Part shown: piece by piece, positions 34,037-48,017 of the stretch
Layout: each line of letters begins with the position of its first letter
Numbering within the stretch: the stretch's first letter is position 1
Assembly (NCBI GenBank): GCA_037962975.1
Contig: CM075669.1
Span: 194,316,501 to 194,380,500, forward strand
DNA length: 64,000 nt
DNA from: Clitoria ternatea
Taxonomy: Eukaryota > Streptophyta > Magnoliopsida > Fabales > Fabaceae
Direction: 5' to 3'
Made by a program: the position numbers and the translations under genes
Notes under the pieces: model-generated
Database searches by the model: none
What the model was told of the DNA's origin: nothing
The model's input: only the letters and a program-made list of their open reading frames with translations

Positions 34037-37000
34037 CCTAAAAGGTCCATGGCCAAGGTATGCCTACTATGTGTGGGCGGTTGAGTGCATTTTGACCGAT
34101 TGTCATAATTGTTTATGATCTTCTATTGGATATTATACATGTTTACCCATGATATGTGTGATATATGTCTATGTGTTGTTGGGGACAGTGGTGAAAGGTA
34201 CTACTGTTGTGATGTTGATTTGGGGGATAGAAGACTTGATGCTACCCTAGCCCGATTGTTTATGAGCTGCTTAGGGGTTATTTTAAGCCTGGGTTGGTCA
34301 GAAAGAAAATAGAATAATATATGTTGGGACCCTTGTGTAGGTGGAGGTCGGATCAATTGGTTAGGACTCTTGCGTGCACTATGCTAATGGTTCATGGCCA
34401 AGTCATGCATGTTGATTCGGGTAGTGTCTCAGTTCTGATGTGTGAAAACCGAGTGAATGATTGGTTGATGTTGGACCACTAGGTATGGTGACCTAGATTG
34501 ATTGGACACGATCATGTATGAACAGATACTATTGAGATGGGTACCTGAGATTAGAAAACTGGGTGAGAACTTGGTGTAATTGGATACCTGATAATTTGGA
34601 TTAGACTCAGCCTTGTGGTTGAAAACCGAGTAAATACTTGATTGAATTATGACCTTATACTATCAGACTTGTGGACTAGAACCTATGGTGGTTTCGACTC
34701 GGAGATAATTGGGTGTTACGGGAATGCCCACGATGGGTACTTGATGACCCCTAGAAATTCCAATTCTGATAATTTGATTAACCCTATGAATTGTTGAGCC
34801 GAGTAAGACAATTGTACTTTGAGGATTGAATAGTCATATGGTGAAGTGCAAATAACGAATGATACCTAATGGATAAAGAAATGGTAGTGTTGAATTCTGG
34901 GTGTAGTTGGGTATTGACTAGGGTAATGATAGAACCCGTGTGATGATACTGATTGTACATCCAATAGGTGGATTGTACTTATGATTGGTGAAGAGAGTTA
35001 TCTGAGGCAAAAACTTGTTATTTAATCGGAAATTATATGGTAACCTCGAGATGTATACTCAAGTGGGTTTAATGAATTGTTTAGGCTTCAATTGATTGAA
35101 GAGTGATGACATGATGGAATAATGGACTGTCAGATTATAGCTTTATGAGGATGAGATTCAGTGACGAGGTGTGTACCCTGTGTGAGTCGGAAATCTATTA
35201 CTATTATACAGTTTTACAGTAATAGTAATTGGTAACTTATGACTGTTGCTGTGTGATGTACCCTAGTCGGCGCATAATAATGATGTTGATAGAAATGTGT
35301 CGTTTATGAATTTATGTGAATTGTCATTAATTTCATGTGCATTTAGTATTATCCGTGTGAGTACAGTCGGTGTGAGCTACGCTGTTCCGAGGCGACCTTT
35401 CATACCATAGGTATTGTGGCAGCATACACTCTTGTCGCGACTCTATGAAATTGTTGTAACCCTATATTAGTGAGACGTCATCCTATAAGTCGGATGCAGC
35501 AATTCAAAGGTCGGGTAGGTGAGACTGTAGCTACTTATGGTGATGGTTGGGTCTATCGGGCTGTCCTGAGTGAAGGTGAGAGTGTGTCGAGTGGATAGTA
35601 ATTGGTAGTGTATTAAAATGAGGATAGAAGGCTTGTTTGACATTGATGTGCTTACCTCTGAGAGAATCAGAGGTTATGTGGGTATGAATTGGTTGTGAAA
35701 GTGGTGTTGACTGTCAAAAACAAGAAAGTGATCTTGCTGACATAAGTACTTTATGTTACTGATCGAAAGGTGTGGCGGTGGTGTGTGATCATGCCTTGAT
35801 TGCCACCGATTGAGTAAGTTAACTATAGGGAATAATAACCACTACCGAGTACTGAAGATTTGGAGGATGAATTATGTGCGACTCGGTCTTTCTGAGTCAA
35901 TTGACAGTTAGAATGCCATTAGAGTGGATTAAGGTTTCTGATACACCTAGAACAACGTTTAGAATTTGCTATAGTCATTTTGAGAATGTGGTAATGTTGT
36001 TGGTATGACGAGTATTCATTGATGGTATCCCGAATCCGGATGGGAGCAATTAGTTGCTGAGTGTATATATCTGCGACCCAAACCTATTCTAGAATTAGAA
36101 GTTTATGGGTTTAGCCGAGTAATATTGAGGATTCGGTGAAGGATCATGTTTTTCGAGTTGAGATAATTAATAAGGCAAAATTTACTTAGGGAAGGTTAAT
36201 ATAATTTGAGTGTCAGGAGGTAGAGATGATTCTGAGTGAAGTGAAGTTACGATGCTCCGAGTGAAACATCACTGTGACAGTCATTAAGAAGTTGAGGAAA
36301 CTGTGTCCGAATGTGACGCTTATGCGTAAGATAGAATCCGAGTGCGAGTCTCCGGGTGAGACATTTATGAATGGATTACTACGGGAGTGGTACTGCCGAA
36401 TAAGTGTGCTTCCTAGGCTAGAGAAATTACGAATAAGGGCCTAGTATAGTAATTTCGATTCGTGTAACCTTTCGGATGAAGTGTCTTGGACTGTGACAAT
36501 TTCGAATGGAATGATACTGGGTGGACGGTTCCATGTAGAGAGGTGTTAAGTGATGAATTCCTAAGTCTATGAGATATGCCACCGATTAATCTTTTTCCGG
36601 GGGAAAAGTACTTTTGGACGGAAAGTGAAATTCGGAACGAGTAATTTTCTGAGTAAATGGCTTCCGAAGAGAGTAGGTATCCAAGAGGAGAACTTATTTG
36701 GAAATCGTACTCAGGCGATGTTTGCAATTGCTGAAGTTGAACCCAGATTCGTCTTCAAAGTGGACTTGGATTCTGAATAAAGTCTTGTAGTGGGAGGACT
36801 TCCGGGTGAGAATTACCTTCAACCCCGAATGATATTTTTGAATGAGAAGTTACGAGTGACTTTTTCGAAGGAAGGTAAAGGATTAGCCGAAGGCATGGGT
36901 AGAAATTCGAGGATACAGGACCGAGTGTAGTGCCTGTACGAAGTAGACCCAGGTAAACTGTGCTAACGGAAGCACATGGGAACTCTTTTGAGTGCCTGTC

Positions 37001-37554
37001 TCGGTATTGCCAAGATACATTACAGTTTGGAAGGGAAATTTTAGTGGCCGGATGTTGAAAAATAGAGGGTTTGATTCGAGATAAATCAGACTTTAGTAAA
37101 TATTAGAGGGAATCGGTAATGTTGTCTACCGACTAGATTTTCCTGACTCATTGATTAACGTTCTTAATGAGTCTCATGTGACACAATGTTGAGCCTATAC
37201 CCTGTGAGCGAGCCCAAGGCTGTGCCGAGTTATCCCCTAAATTAGAAGGTCCGACGGTGGGAGTACATCGATCGGTGCTATGAATAGTGGGCCAAACGGC
37301 CAAGAAACTAAGAAGCAACAAGTTGTGGTAAGCTGGCAGAATAGGATGAGGTGACTTGTACGTTGGGGATTGAGCTCCAAACATATGGAATCCTAAGATG
37401 TGTTGTGAAGTGGTCGGTAAACCACTTGGGGAGCAAAACTATACGGAGTAATGTTGTAAGCCAATCGGTGAAATGCTAGAGAAGTAAAGTGGTACAATCG
37501 GTTGAGGTGTATGACAGCGATATCAAGAGCTATTTGTTAAGGTAAGTTGTATTT

Positions 37555-37591
37555 GAATTTCGAGGACGAAATTCTTTGAGAGGGGGAGAAT
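37555..37591 (+). other. Polypurine tract and conserved 3' end motif, Tekay-like
   Basis: AATTTCGAGGACGAAATTC is followed by GAGAGGGGGAGAATT immediately before the LTR start TGTAACATCC at 37,592. The purine run would prime plus-strand synthesis. The GAGGACGAAATTC wording is typical of the end of pol in Tekay/Del elements. Confidence 0.8.
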
Positions 37592-40500
37592 TGTAACATC
37601 CCCATTTCTTAAGTTAAATACCGAATGAGTTTAGTTAATAAATTAAGGGCTAATTACAGATTAAGAACTAATGGAAAAAAATTAATGTTAGTGGCCAGGT
37701 TGAATTTACGCATGTGCCCCGGGTGTATAAAGAGGTTCAGCTTCCTCTACCCATTCACTTTGCATGAAATGTTAGGAACGATTGAGAGTGTGAGAGTTGG
37801 AAGTTCTCCTTGTGGAAGACAAAAACGTTGTTATGTTCCTTCGTCTCTTCTTCTTCTTCCTTCGTCGAGCATGAGAGTGAAGAAGTTAAGTTGAGAGCTT
37901 CTCCTTCGACGACTCAGGGACGACACTCTATTCCTTCCCTGTCCTTTCATTTCCCTTCGTCGACTTCTCTCCTTCTCCCTCTCCTTTGCTCGAAGCTACC
38001 TGAGTCTCAGTGGAGATCTGCACTACGAAGTGCTTCGGGGAGGCTGGAGCGTTCACCAGCGTTGTGATGGAGCTGCTCAAGAGAGCGAGCAGAGAACTGG
38101 GTGTCTCGGAAGCTTGGAAATCCCCACTGGACCGGGTGGAAGGTCAATGTGGTGCCCTGGGGGCTTGGGCCTCCCTGCTGATCTTGCATGCAAAGCTGTT
38201 TAAGAGTGGGAGTGGCTCGGAGTTCCTACCAAAGCCAAGTGTAATGGTGGATGACTGATGCAGGGTCATTCTATTGAGAACGAGTGAATGGACTGAGCGG
38301 AGCAACCGATTGGAGCTGCAAGCCCTTGGAGCCTTTGGAATCTTCATTCCAGGTAGGGGGCGCTTTGCATGTCAAATGCATGGTTTATGGATGGGTTCCG
38401 GGTGTTTTGCTTTAATGTGTTGTGTTGTGCCTGAGTGTGTTGATTGATGTATTGTGTTCGAGTAGGAGTGCTTGCAACGCCCGGGTCTAGGATGGTTGTG
38501 TTCTGTCTAGTGTTGTGGTGATTCCGTCCTTGAGTGCTTGTTAATATTTCTAAGACACATGCGGTTGAACATGAGAATGTAGAGTGAATACATGTGTACG
38601 TTATCATTATTGCCGAGTGTATGAGTTAAAAAAGGGGTGACTTGCTGAGTTCTGTTTGCAGTTTTATGTCTAAATGTATGTGAATGAGAATGCCATGGTA
38701 ATTTCCGAATGCATGAGATATGAGTTGATACGCTGATTCCCCATTTGGATTGTTGTGTTGAAATGCATGCTGATTTCATTAAGAATGTTGAGTGGTGTAC
38801 TGTAATATTGTTACCCTAATTTGCTTGTTATGAGTTACTATGACAAAATGCATGTGATGCTGTAATGGAACTGTGGACTTCTGAGTGAATCTAAATGCCG
38901 TGCTGAATCGATTGTGATCTTTTAATGGCTGTGCGAAACGCACTTGATAAGTTTGGATGCTTGTTGTGAAATTGCATGAGGTTGCATATATGAGAAAAAG
39001 GTGACCCGTGGAAGGTCAGGAGCCCTACGAGATGACTTTCAACTACAGATACCTGGCTAGATCCGTGAGGGCCTGTGGTAGCCGAGGGAGCTAGATTTAA
39101 GTCTCGAGACGTCTTTGGAAGACCGGTACCACACGGGAAGGGCTAATGGATGAGAGGCAGGGAAAGAATCTGCAACTGAAATCACTGTTTAAGTCGGATC
39201 CGCATGCATGTATGTAGGAGCATTGTTATTGAGAATAACATGGTTGATATAGCTTTGAATGGCTGAATGAATTACGACTAAATGTGAACGTACACATTTA
39301 TATTGTTGATGAGCTCAATGTGATTGTGTGTATATATATTTGTATGTGTAAATGTTGTTGTGAATAGCATGATTAATATAACCATGAATAAGTGGGGTGA
39401 ATTTCGACTAGGTGAATATATGTACGTTGGTACTGTTGCCGAGTGTGAGGTGATGTTAAGACTGTGAGTATATGTTATTGTGAATGATGTGAATTACTTA
39501 ATCCTGACTGAATTGCATGAATCCGAATGAGTGATGTTACTATATAACTGAGAATTGAGAATTAAATCCGAGCCAGTAATTAACATTTCATATGTAAAAG
39601 CTTACCCCTACACCATTTTTCAGTATGTGCAGGTCGGACTCGGAATGAGGAGAAAGCCTTAACCCGAGTGATGGGTATTTATGTTGTTGTAGTGTATAGA
39701 GTAAGCTGTACCGATTGTATATAGTTATATTAAAGTCTTGGCCGGCTCTCATGTAAAATGATGATTAAACATATTTATTTATAAGGATTGATTATGAGAA
39801 TTATAGACATGGTGTCACTTGTATGGGATTATAAGTATTGATAAATGTATAATGTCAAGATAATGAGTATTCCGAGTGTATGATTGTGTATATACTTCTA
39901 TGTTGTATGCTGGTGACTTGTGTTTGGGTAGACTGAGAGATGTTGATGGATAGAATATTGCTAAGTTAATGATTTCTCGAGTAGAAATAGTTGTGAGAGT
40001 CATCTCCGAGTGAGGCTATAAATGGCTGGGCCTTCTTGTCCGAGTAGTGAAGACTTAAAGGATTCTGAGAGAAATCTCCTTTGCTGAACCTATTCTGTGT
40101 GGGATTTAATGGGAGAATTTTTGAGTAATGCTAGGCTTGATTATTCTGAGTGAAAAATATGTGTAGATCCCGAGTGGGAACGGGTTGGATAATTCTGAGT
40201 GGAAACCCCAAGAGAACCTCTTCCGAGGGGAGAGTTGTTGTAATGGTTTAGATTGGAATGAATTCTAAGTGTGTGATATTTATAATCCGAATGAATGATA
40301 TATAATTCGAATGAATGAGGAACTATATTCCGAGTGGTTAGGATTTGAATAAGTCCGAGTGGGACTTGACTTAATGATTTTCCCCGAGTAAATAAGGTGA
40401 TATTTGTCGAGTGTATCTGGCTGGAATAATCCGAGTGATGCTTAGCGAGTGAATGTTTTCGAGTGTTGAAGGTTTAAAATGGTTCTGTGAGAAACTCATT

Positions 40501-41294
40501 TCGATTTGGTGAAGTTTTCCAATTGATGAGAAACTAGAGCAATTCTGAGTGAATAAGATTATAAATATATCCGAGTGGATAAAGGGTATGTAAGTCTAAG
40601 TAAGACATAGTGAATGCCTCCAAGAACTGGAAGGCTAGAGTATTCCGAGGAAGACTTAGTTTAAGAGATCAATTCCGAGGAGTGAAGAGTTAATGTGTTC
40701 CCGAAGCGAGGAAGAATAAGTATACCGAGTGAAAATGTGTAACACGTTTCCGAGTGGATCCATTGTGATGTAATTCCGAGTAGCGTATAACTGGGAAAAA
40801 TAATCCGGGTGAAGGGGACTTCATTGATACCGAGTGAGAAAGAGTTCTGGATCCCGAGTGATAGGATTGAGGGAGTCATTTCCCGAGTGGTTTATACTTG
40901 TGACCTATATGAATGAAATAAGGAGCTGTGTAAATTCCCGAGTGAAGTATGAGTATGATGATTTACCGTGTGAACCTATGTCCCAAATCCGAGTGAGAAA
41001 TTACCTTGTACCTGTGTTCGTCCCAGCGAATTAGACTTTGCTCCTGCGAGTGTGAGTGGATGGGAGGCCTTTGGGCTGGCTCCGCTTAAGCGAAGGGTTG
41101 TTCGCCCAAGCGTGTTGGGCTGTCTCGCTCAAGCGGAGTTGGATCTCGCTTGAGCGAGTGAACGTTTGCGTGGACTCGCTGAAGCGTTGTTATTCTTCCG
41201 CTGTTGATTTCTGTTTTCCTCGCCTCCCATCTGTTTATTTGGGAAAAATTTCCCCTGGTCTCTCGGTTGAGTTTAATTAATTAAGGATGTTTCA
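37592..41294 (+). repeat. Tekay-like LTR copy 2, 3,703 bp
   Basis: It is collinear with copy 1 throughout, with scattered substitutions: about four differences in the 230 bases compared by eye from 41,056. It ends GGATGTTTCA. The CCGAGTG-rich part is 40,140-41,050 and the CGCTTGAGCG-type palindromes are at 41,075-41,190. Confidence 0.88.
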
Positions 41295-43752
41295 TTTTGG
41301 TATCAGAGCAGACCTAAAAGGTCCATGGCCAAGGTATGCCTACTGTGTGTGGGCGGTTGAGTGCATTTTGACCGATTGTCATAATTGTTTATGATCTTCT
41401 ATTAGATATTATACATGTTTACCCATGATATGTGTGATATATGTCTATGTGTTGTTGGGGACAGTGGTGAAAGGTACTACTGTTGTGATGTTGATTTGGG
41501 GGATAGAAGACTTGATGCTACCCTAGCCCGATTGTTTATGAGCTGCTTAGGGGTTATTTTAAGCCTGGGTTGGTCAGAAAGAAAATAGAATAATATATGT
41601 TGGGACCCTTTTGTAGGTGGAGGTCGGATCAATTGGTTAGGACTCTTGGGTGCGCTATGCTAATGGTTCATGGCCAAGTCATGCATGTTGATTCGAGTAG
41701 TGTCTCAGTTCTGATGTGTGAAAACCGAGTGAATGATTGGTTGATGTTGGACCACTAGGTATGGTGACCTAGATTGATTGGACACGATCATGTATGAACA
41801 GATACTATTGAGATGGGTACCTCATATTAGAAAACTGGGTGAGAACTTGGTGTAATTGGATACCTGATAATTTGGATTAGACTCAGCCTTGTGGTTAAAA
41901 ACCGAGTAAATACTTGATTGAATTATGACCTTATACTATCAGACTTGTGGACTAGAACCTATGGTGGTTTCGACTCGGAGATAATTGGGTGTTATGGGAA
42001 TGCCCACGATGGGTACTTGATGACCCCTAGAAATTCCAATTCTGATAATTTGATTAACCCTATGAATTGTTGAGCCGAGTAAGACAATTGTATGGTAACT
42101 CTTTGAGGATTGAATAGTCATATGGTGAAGTGCAAATAACGAATGATACCTAATGGATAAAGAAATGGTAGTGTTGAATTCTGGGTGTAGTTGGGTACTG
42201 AGTAGGGTAATGATAGAACCCGTGTGATGATGCTGATTGTACATCCAATAGGTGGATTGTACTTATGATTGGTGAAGAGAGTTATCTGAGGCAAAAACTT
42301 GTTATTTAATCGGAAATTATATGGTAACCTCGAGATGTATACTCAAGTGGGTTTAGTGAATTGTTTAGGCTTCAATTGATTGATGAGTGATGACATGATC
42401 GAATAATGGACTGTCAGATTATAGCTTTATGAGGATGAGATTCAGTGACGAGGTGTGTACCCTGTGTGAGTCGGAAATCTATTACTATTATACAGTTTTA
42501 CAGTAATGGTAATTGGTAACTTATGACTGTTGTTGTGTGATGTACCCTAGTCGGCGCATAATAATGATGTTGATAGAAATGTGTCATTTATGAATTTATG
42601 TGAATTGTCATTAATTTCATGTGCATTTAGTATTATCCGTGTAAGTACAGTCGGTGTGAGCTACGCTGTTCCGAGGCGACCTTTCATACCATAGGTATTG
42701 TGGCAGCATACACTCTTGCCGCGACTCTATGAAATCGTTGTAACCCTATAGGAGTGAGACGTCATCCTCTAAGTCGGATGCAGCAATTCAAAGGTCGGGT
42801 AGGTGAGACTGTAGCTACTTATGGTGATGGTTGGGTCTATCGGGCTGTCCTGAGTGAAGGTGAGAGTGTGTCGAGTGGATAGTAATTGATAGTGTATTAA
42901 AATGAGGATAGAAGGCTTGTTTGACATTGATGTGCTTACCTCTGAGAGAATCAGAGGTTATGTGGGGTATGAATTGGTTGTGAAAGTGGTGTTGACTGTC
43001 GGAAACAAGAAAGTGATCTTGCTGACATAAGTACTTTATGTTACTGATCGAAAGGTGTGGCGGTGGTGTGTGATCATGCCTTGATTTCCACCAATTGAGT
43101 AAGTTAACTATAGGGAATAATAACCACTACCGAGTACTGAAGATTTGGAGGATCAATTATGTGCGACTCGGTCTTTCTGAGTCAATTGACAGTTAGAATG
43201 CCATTAGAGTGGATTAAGGTTTCTGATACACCTAGAACAGCGTTTAGAATTTGCTATAGTCATTTTGAGAATGTGGTAATGCTGTTGGTATGACGAGTAT
43301 TCATTGATGGTATCCCGAATCCGGATGGGAGCAATTAGTTACTGAGTGTATATATCTATGACCTAAACCTATTCTAGAATTAGAAGTTTATGGGTTTAGC
43401 CGAGTAATATTGAGGATTTGGTGAAGGATCATGTTTTTCGAGCTGAGATAATTAATAAGGCAAAATTTACTTAGGGAAGGTTAATATAATTTGAGTGTCA
43501 GGAGGTAGAGATGATTCTGAGTGAAGTGAAGTTACGATGCTCCGAGTGAAACATCACTGTGACAGTCATTAAGAAGTTGAGGAAACTGTGTCCGAATGTG
43601 ACGCTTATGCGTAAGATAGAATCCGAGTGCGAGTCTCCGGGTGATACGTTTATGAATGGATTACTACGGGAGTGGTACTGCCGAATAAGTGTGCTTCCTA
43701 GGCTAGAGAAATTACGAATAAGGGCCGAGTATAGTAATTTCGATTCGTGTAA
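41295..43752 (+). other. Second Tekay-like internal region, 3'-truncated
   Basis: It begins with the primer site TGGTATCAGAGC at 41,298 and follows the first internal copy to CGATTCGTGTAA (43,743-43,752, equal to 36,458-36,467). The last about 1.1 kb, the polypurine tract and the final LTR are absent. One small insertion relative to copy 1 is seen near 42,091 (ATGGTAACTC). Confidence 0.85.
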
Positions 43753-46408
43753 TGACAAATTATGATCTCTCATTGTGGATAGTGGGAGTTGTGCTAATGT
43801 AGTAAGCCAAAGACTAGTTAATAAGATGGGCTTAGAACTAATAGATCACCCTAGACCTTATAAGTTACAATGGTTAAATGAAAAGGGAGAGATGTTAGTT
43901 AATAAGCAAGTCTGAATAAATTTCACCATAGGCACATATAAAGATAAAGTTAATTGTGATGTAGTACCTATAGAGGCAACTCATATCTTGCTAGGAAGAC
44001 CTTGGCAATTTGATAGGAAGGTCATCCATGAGGGGTTCACTAACACCCTCACTTTCAAACTAGATGGTAAGAAGATAGTTTTACATCCCCTAACTCCACA
44101 ACAAGTAGCTAAAGATCAACTGCAAATGAAGCTGAAAAGAGATAGAGACTTAGGATCTTCTTCAACTCATCTAGGAAAAATTAAGAAAAATAAAAAAGAA
44201 GATAAAGGAAAATGAGTTGTTATCTATGACGACTCTAGTGTCAACCTTTTGGCCAATAAACATGATGTGAAACATGCTATGTTTTCACATAAACAATGCT
44301 TGATCATGTATGCTAAAGATATCCCTAGCACTTCCTTGTGCTCAATGGGCAACTCTCCTCCTTCTTTGCCCAAAGGGATTCAAAATATCTTAAATGAATT
44401 TAAAGACCTCTTTCCAAAAGACATCCCAAAAGGCTTACCTCCTATTAGGGGCATTGAACATCAAATAAATTTAATTCCTGGTGCTAGTTTACCTAATAGA
44501 CCTGCATATAGATGTAATCCTAAGGAAAGCCTTGAAATTGAAAATCAAGTGAATGAACTATTATCTAAGGGATGGATTAGAGAGAGCTTAAGCCCATGTG
44601 CTTTGCCTGTTTTACTTGTTCCTAAAAAAGATGGTTCATGGAGAATATGCACTGATTGTAAGGCCATCAATAACATCACCATCAAGTATAGGCACAATAC
44701 CTAGACTTGATGACATGGTTAATGAGCTTAGTGGTTCTACAATATTTTCCAAGATTGATCTTAAAAGTGGCTATCACCAAATAAGAATCAAAGAGGGAGA
44801 TGAATGGAAAGCCACTTTTAAAACCAAACTTGGATTATATGAGTGGTTAGTTATGCCCTTTGGCTTGACTAATGCACCAAGCACATTCATGAGATTGATG
44901 AATCATGTTTTAAGGGAATTCATTGGGCATTTTGTTGTGGTCTATTTTGACGATATTTTAATCTATTCAAAGACCACGACCTCTCATCTAAGCCATCTTA
45001 GACAAGTTATGCTTGCCCTAAGAACGAACAATATTTATGCAAACCTTGAAAAATGTTCTTTTGGCATGAATAGCATTGTCTTTCTTGGATTTGTAGTTAG
45101 TTCAAAAGGTGTAGAGGTAGATCACTCAAAGGTTAAGGCCATCCAAGATTGGCCCACACCCAAAAATGTGAGTGACATAAGAAGTTTTCATGGTCTTGCA
45201 AGTTTTTATAGGAGATTTGTGAAAGATTTTTCTACCTTAGCCTCCCCTTTAAATGAGTTGGTGAAAAAGAATGTTCCTTTCATATGGGGGCTAAGGCAAG
45301 AAAAAGCCTTTCTAGATCTCAAAGATCATCTCACTCATGATCCAATTTTATCATTTCCAAAATTTTCCTAAACATTTGAGCTTGAGTGTGATGCATCTAA
45401 TGTGGGTATAAGAGCTACTTTATTACAAGAAGGTCAACCCATTGCTTTTTTCAGTGAAAAGCTTAATAGGGCAGCCATCAACTACCCCACATATGATAAA
45501 GAATTTTATGCCTTAATTAGAGCCTTACAAACTTGGGAACACTACTTGATTCCCAAAGAGTTTGTCGTACATAGTGATCATCAATCCCTCAAATTCATTA
45601 AAGGGCAACATAAGCTAAATAAAAGACATGCTAAGTGGGTTGAGTACTTGGAACAATTTCCATATGTCATCAAGTATAAGAATGGAAAATCCAATACTGT
45701 GGCTGATGCTTTATCTAGGAGGCACTCTTTACTTACCTCCCTAGGAGCCAAAGTTATTGGGCTTGATGAGATTAGGTCTTTGTACCCAAGTAACCTTGAT
45801 TTTTCTAACATCTTTAACTCATCTTCTACTACTTCATCTCATAGAGGCTTCTACATTTTAGATGGCTATCTTTTCAAAGCCAATAGACTTTGCATTCCTA
45901 GAAGTTCTTTAAGAGATCTTTTACTTAGAGAAAGCCATGAGGGAGGCTTAATGGGTCATTTTGGAAGAGATAAAACATTATCCATATTACATGAACACTT
46001 CTATTGGCCAAAAATAGAAAAAGATGTTCAAAAACATTATGCTAGGTGTATTGTGTGTAGAAAAGAAAAATTAAAACTTTCGCCTAGTGGTTTATATACT
46101 CCTTTACCAACACCCACTGCACCTTGGATTGATATATCTATAGATTTTGTGTTGGGATTGCCTAAGACCCAAAGGAGAATGGATTCTATCTTTCTGGCTA
46201 TGGATAGGATTAGTAAGATGGCTCACTCCATCCCTTGTCACAAGGTAGATGATGCTAGTCATATTGCTAAACTCTTTTTCAAAGAGATTGTAAGACTTCA
46301 TGGTGTTCCTAAAATCATAATTTCTAATAGGGACACCAAATTCCTTAGCCATTTTTGGAAAACTCTTTGGTCAAGGCTAGGAACGAAGCTTCTCTTTTCC
46401 ACCACTTG
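43753..46408 (+). pseudogene. CRM-like protease, RT, RNase H and integrase N-terminus
   Basis: Protease: LIVDSGSCANVV (active DSG) at about 43,769-43,804, then ILLGRPW at about 43,990. RT: GLPPIRGIEHQINLIP (44,440), the fingers motif VLLVPKKDGSWRICTD, MPFGLTNAPSTF and the catalytic VVYFDDILIY (44,940-44,970) are all present. RNase H: ECDASN, YDKEFYAL and VHSDHQSLK keep the catalytic D-E-D. Integrase: an HHCC zinc finger (HEGGLMGHFGRDKT ... CIVCRKEK) and the first catalytic Asp in DISIDFVLGLP; the second reads ISNRDTKF in place of ISDRDTKF, so the acid is lost. A stop follows protease at 44,214, the frame shifts at about 44,695, and a stop lies at 45,369. It ends at 46,408, where Athila is inserted. 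Confidence 0.92.
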
Positions 46409-48011
46409 TGATAAGTCTTGAAAAGACTTAATTATTTCACCTTTTATTTAACTTAATCTATTAAATATTGTTTAGTTTGGCATTATTATTAATAAATTGT
46501 CAATAATTCTTATTTTATTTATTTATTTCAAAAGTGTTTAATTTATGCAAGAAAACGATTAAAAATAATAATTAGTTAAGGAAATTTGTTTATTTATAAA
46601 TTCACTAACCCAGCGTAGCTGGACAGCCAGCGTACAAACGTTAGGAATTATTTGTTTGCATGTGCAGGTGCAGTAAGATATTCTTCACGCTCAAGCTTGA
46701 AAGCTTCACGCTTAAGCTTGAGAACCATGCAAGTTACGTACAAAGACAGGAAGACACAACATGCGATCACGCTCAAGCTCACCTAATCACGCCCAAGCGT
46801 GGATCCATGGTAGCCTTTAAATCAAGTTCGTGCTTAAGCTTATTTCCATCACGCTCAAGCGTGAATTCCCAGCATGCATGAAATAATACGATCGCGCTCA
46901 AGCGCGAGTCCTTCACGCTCAAGCATGAAGGTGGTTATTTAACCTGGTGTTTTCCCTCCAATTGAAGCGTTGCACCGTTGCTGTTTCTATTTTTCTGTTG
47001 TACTGTAGTAACTTAAGTATTGCATTGTAATTAATTATTTATTTGTAATTATGTATTTAGATTAGTTAGTTTAATTATTAATTAGGTTTCCTTTGTAATT
47101 AATTAAGTTAGTTAGTTAGTTAGTTGTCTATATATATATTTGTACATACTCTGTAAATGAAGGAAGCAGTGTGGAGAAATAAGAACACGATTCATTTTCT
47201 CATTTTTAATCTCTCTCTAATTCTTTTCTCTCTCTAAATTCTCTCGTCCATGTCTCTTCACATTCCTTCGTCAGAATCCATCTCCATGGGTTTCTAAACC
47301 CCTAGGGTTGGGGTTGCTGAAGCTTCCGATGGAATCTTGAAGCTGTATTGAGGAAATTATCATCTGAAATAAGAGGAGAACAAGCTAAGAAGTGGATCTA
47401 CTCTGCTGAATTGAAAAATTCAGATCTAAATGAAGAATCTCAGCAGTGAGGAATCATGGTTGAGGCTTAGGTAACTTTTGGCTTCTTAACTAATTCAGGC
47501 CTAGTAATTAGGTGAATAGTTAGGGTTCAACCCCCAATTTAACATTAGATTTCTTTGTAATTGAACACCTAAGGGATTAGGGTTTAATGCTTAGGAATTA
47601 GTGTTATTCACCTAAGGAAATAGGGATTAACCAACTGTTAATTGTCCTCTTGCATCTGAAGCTTAATTGAACTTCGATTGCATGTTCCTTGATGAAGTTG
47701 TAAGCTGAAGTAATCCTAACCTATCTTTTATTCATCACATTTCATCTCTTATTCTGCTTCTGAAAATACAAAAACATAGAAAGTATAAAACAACAAAAAC
47801 AGAATGAATTACATCTGCTTGCGTTGGTTCAGCTTGTACTAGTCTAAGATTGCGGTAATTACCATAATCCCTGTGGTAACGATCAAATATATTACAAATT
47901 TAACGATTGGTGTGCTTGCTAAAAGAAAATAAATCCTCTAAGAGTCACACTATAAGTCAATATTAATTCAGGATTTTCTAACCAATTTAATAGCTCTGGA
48001 TTTATACATTA
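46409..48011 (+). repeat. Athila 5' LTR, 1,603 bp
   Basis: It starts TGATAAGTCTTGAAAAGACT, itself a near-palindrome (AAGTCTTGAAAAGACTT). It contains CACGCTCAAGCTTGA/CACGCTTAAGCTTGAG-type palindromes at 46,686-46,930, AGTTAGTTAGTTAG at about 47,103-47,127, a TATA stretch at about 47,131-47,141, and a CT-rich region at 47,195-47,245. The terminal CA has mutated (ATTA at 48,008-48,011). Confidence 0.88.
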
Positions 48012-48017
48012 AGTTAA

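Larger units (their letters stand above)
34019..37591 (+). other. Tekay-like internal region, non-coding
   Basis: These 3,573 bp contain only short ORFs, all without recognisable domains. The region goes from the PBS to the polypurine tract, so it is the complete internal part of the element. CCGAGTG-type words continue here at lower density. No trace of protease, RT or integrase motifs was found, so the sequence may have been replaced by unrelated DNA long ago, as in LARD elements. Confidence 0.75.
30317..43752 (+). mobile_element. Tekay/Del-like non-autonomous element in tandem LTR-internal-LTR-internal form
   Basis: The block 30,317-36,467 recurs at 37,592-43,752 with a constant 7,275-bp offset over most of its length. 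LTRs of about 3.7 kb (30,317-34,018 and 37,592-41,294) are each followed by a TGGTATCAGAGC primer site and the same internal sequence. Only the first internal part is complete to its polypurine tract. The 3' LTR expected after the second internal part is missing; homology stops at 43,752 and CRM-like protease follows. No gag or pol ORF remains, so the element is non-autonomous (LARD-like). The lineage guess rests on the TCGAGGACGAAATTC/AGGGGGAGAATTGTAACATCC end, common in Tekay/Del elements. Confidence 0.85.
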
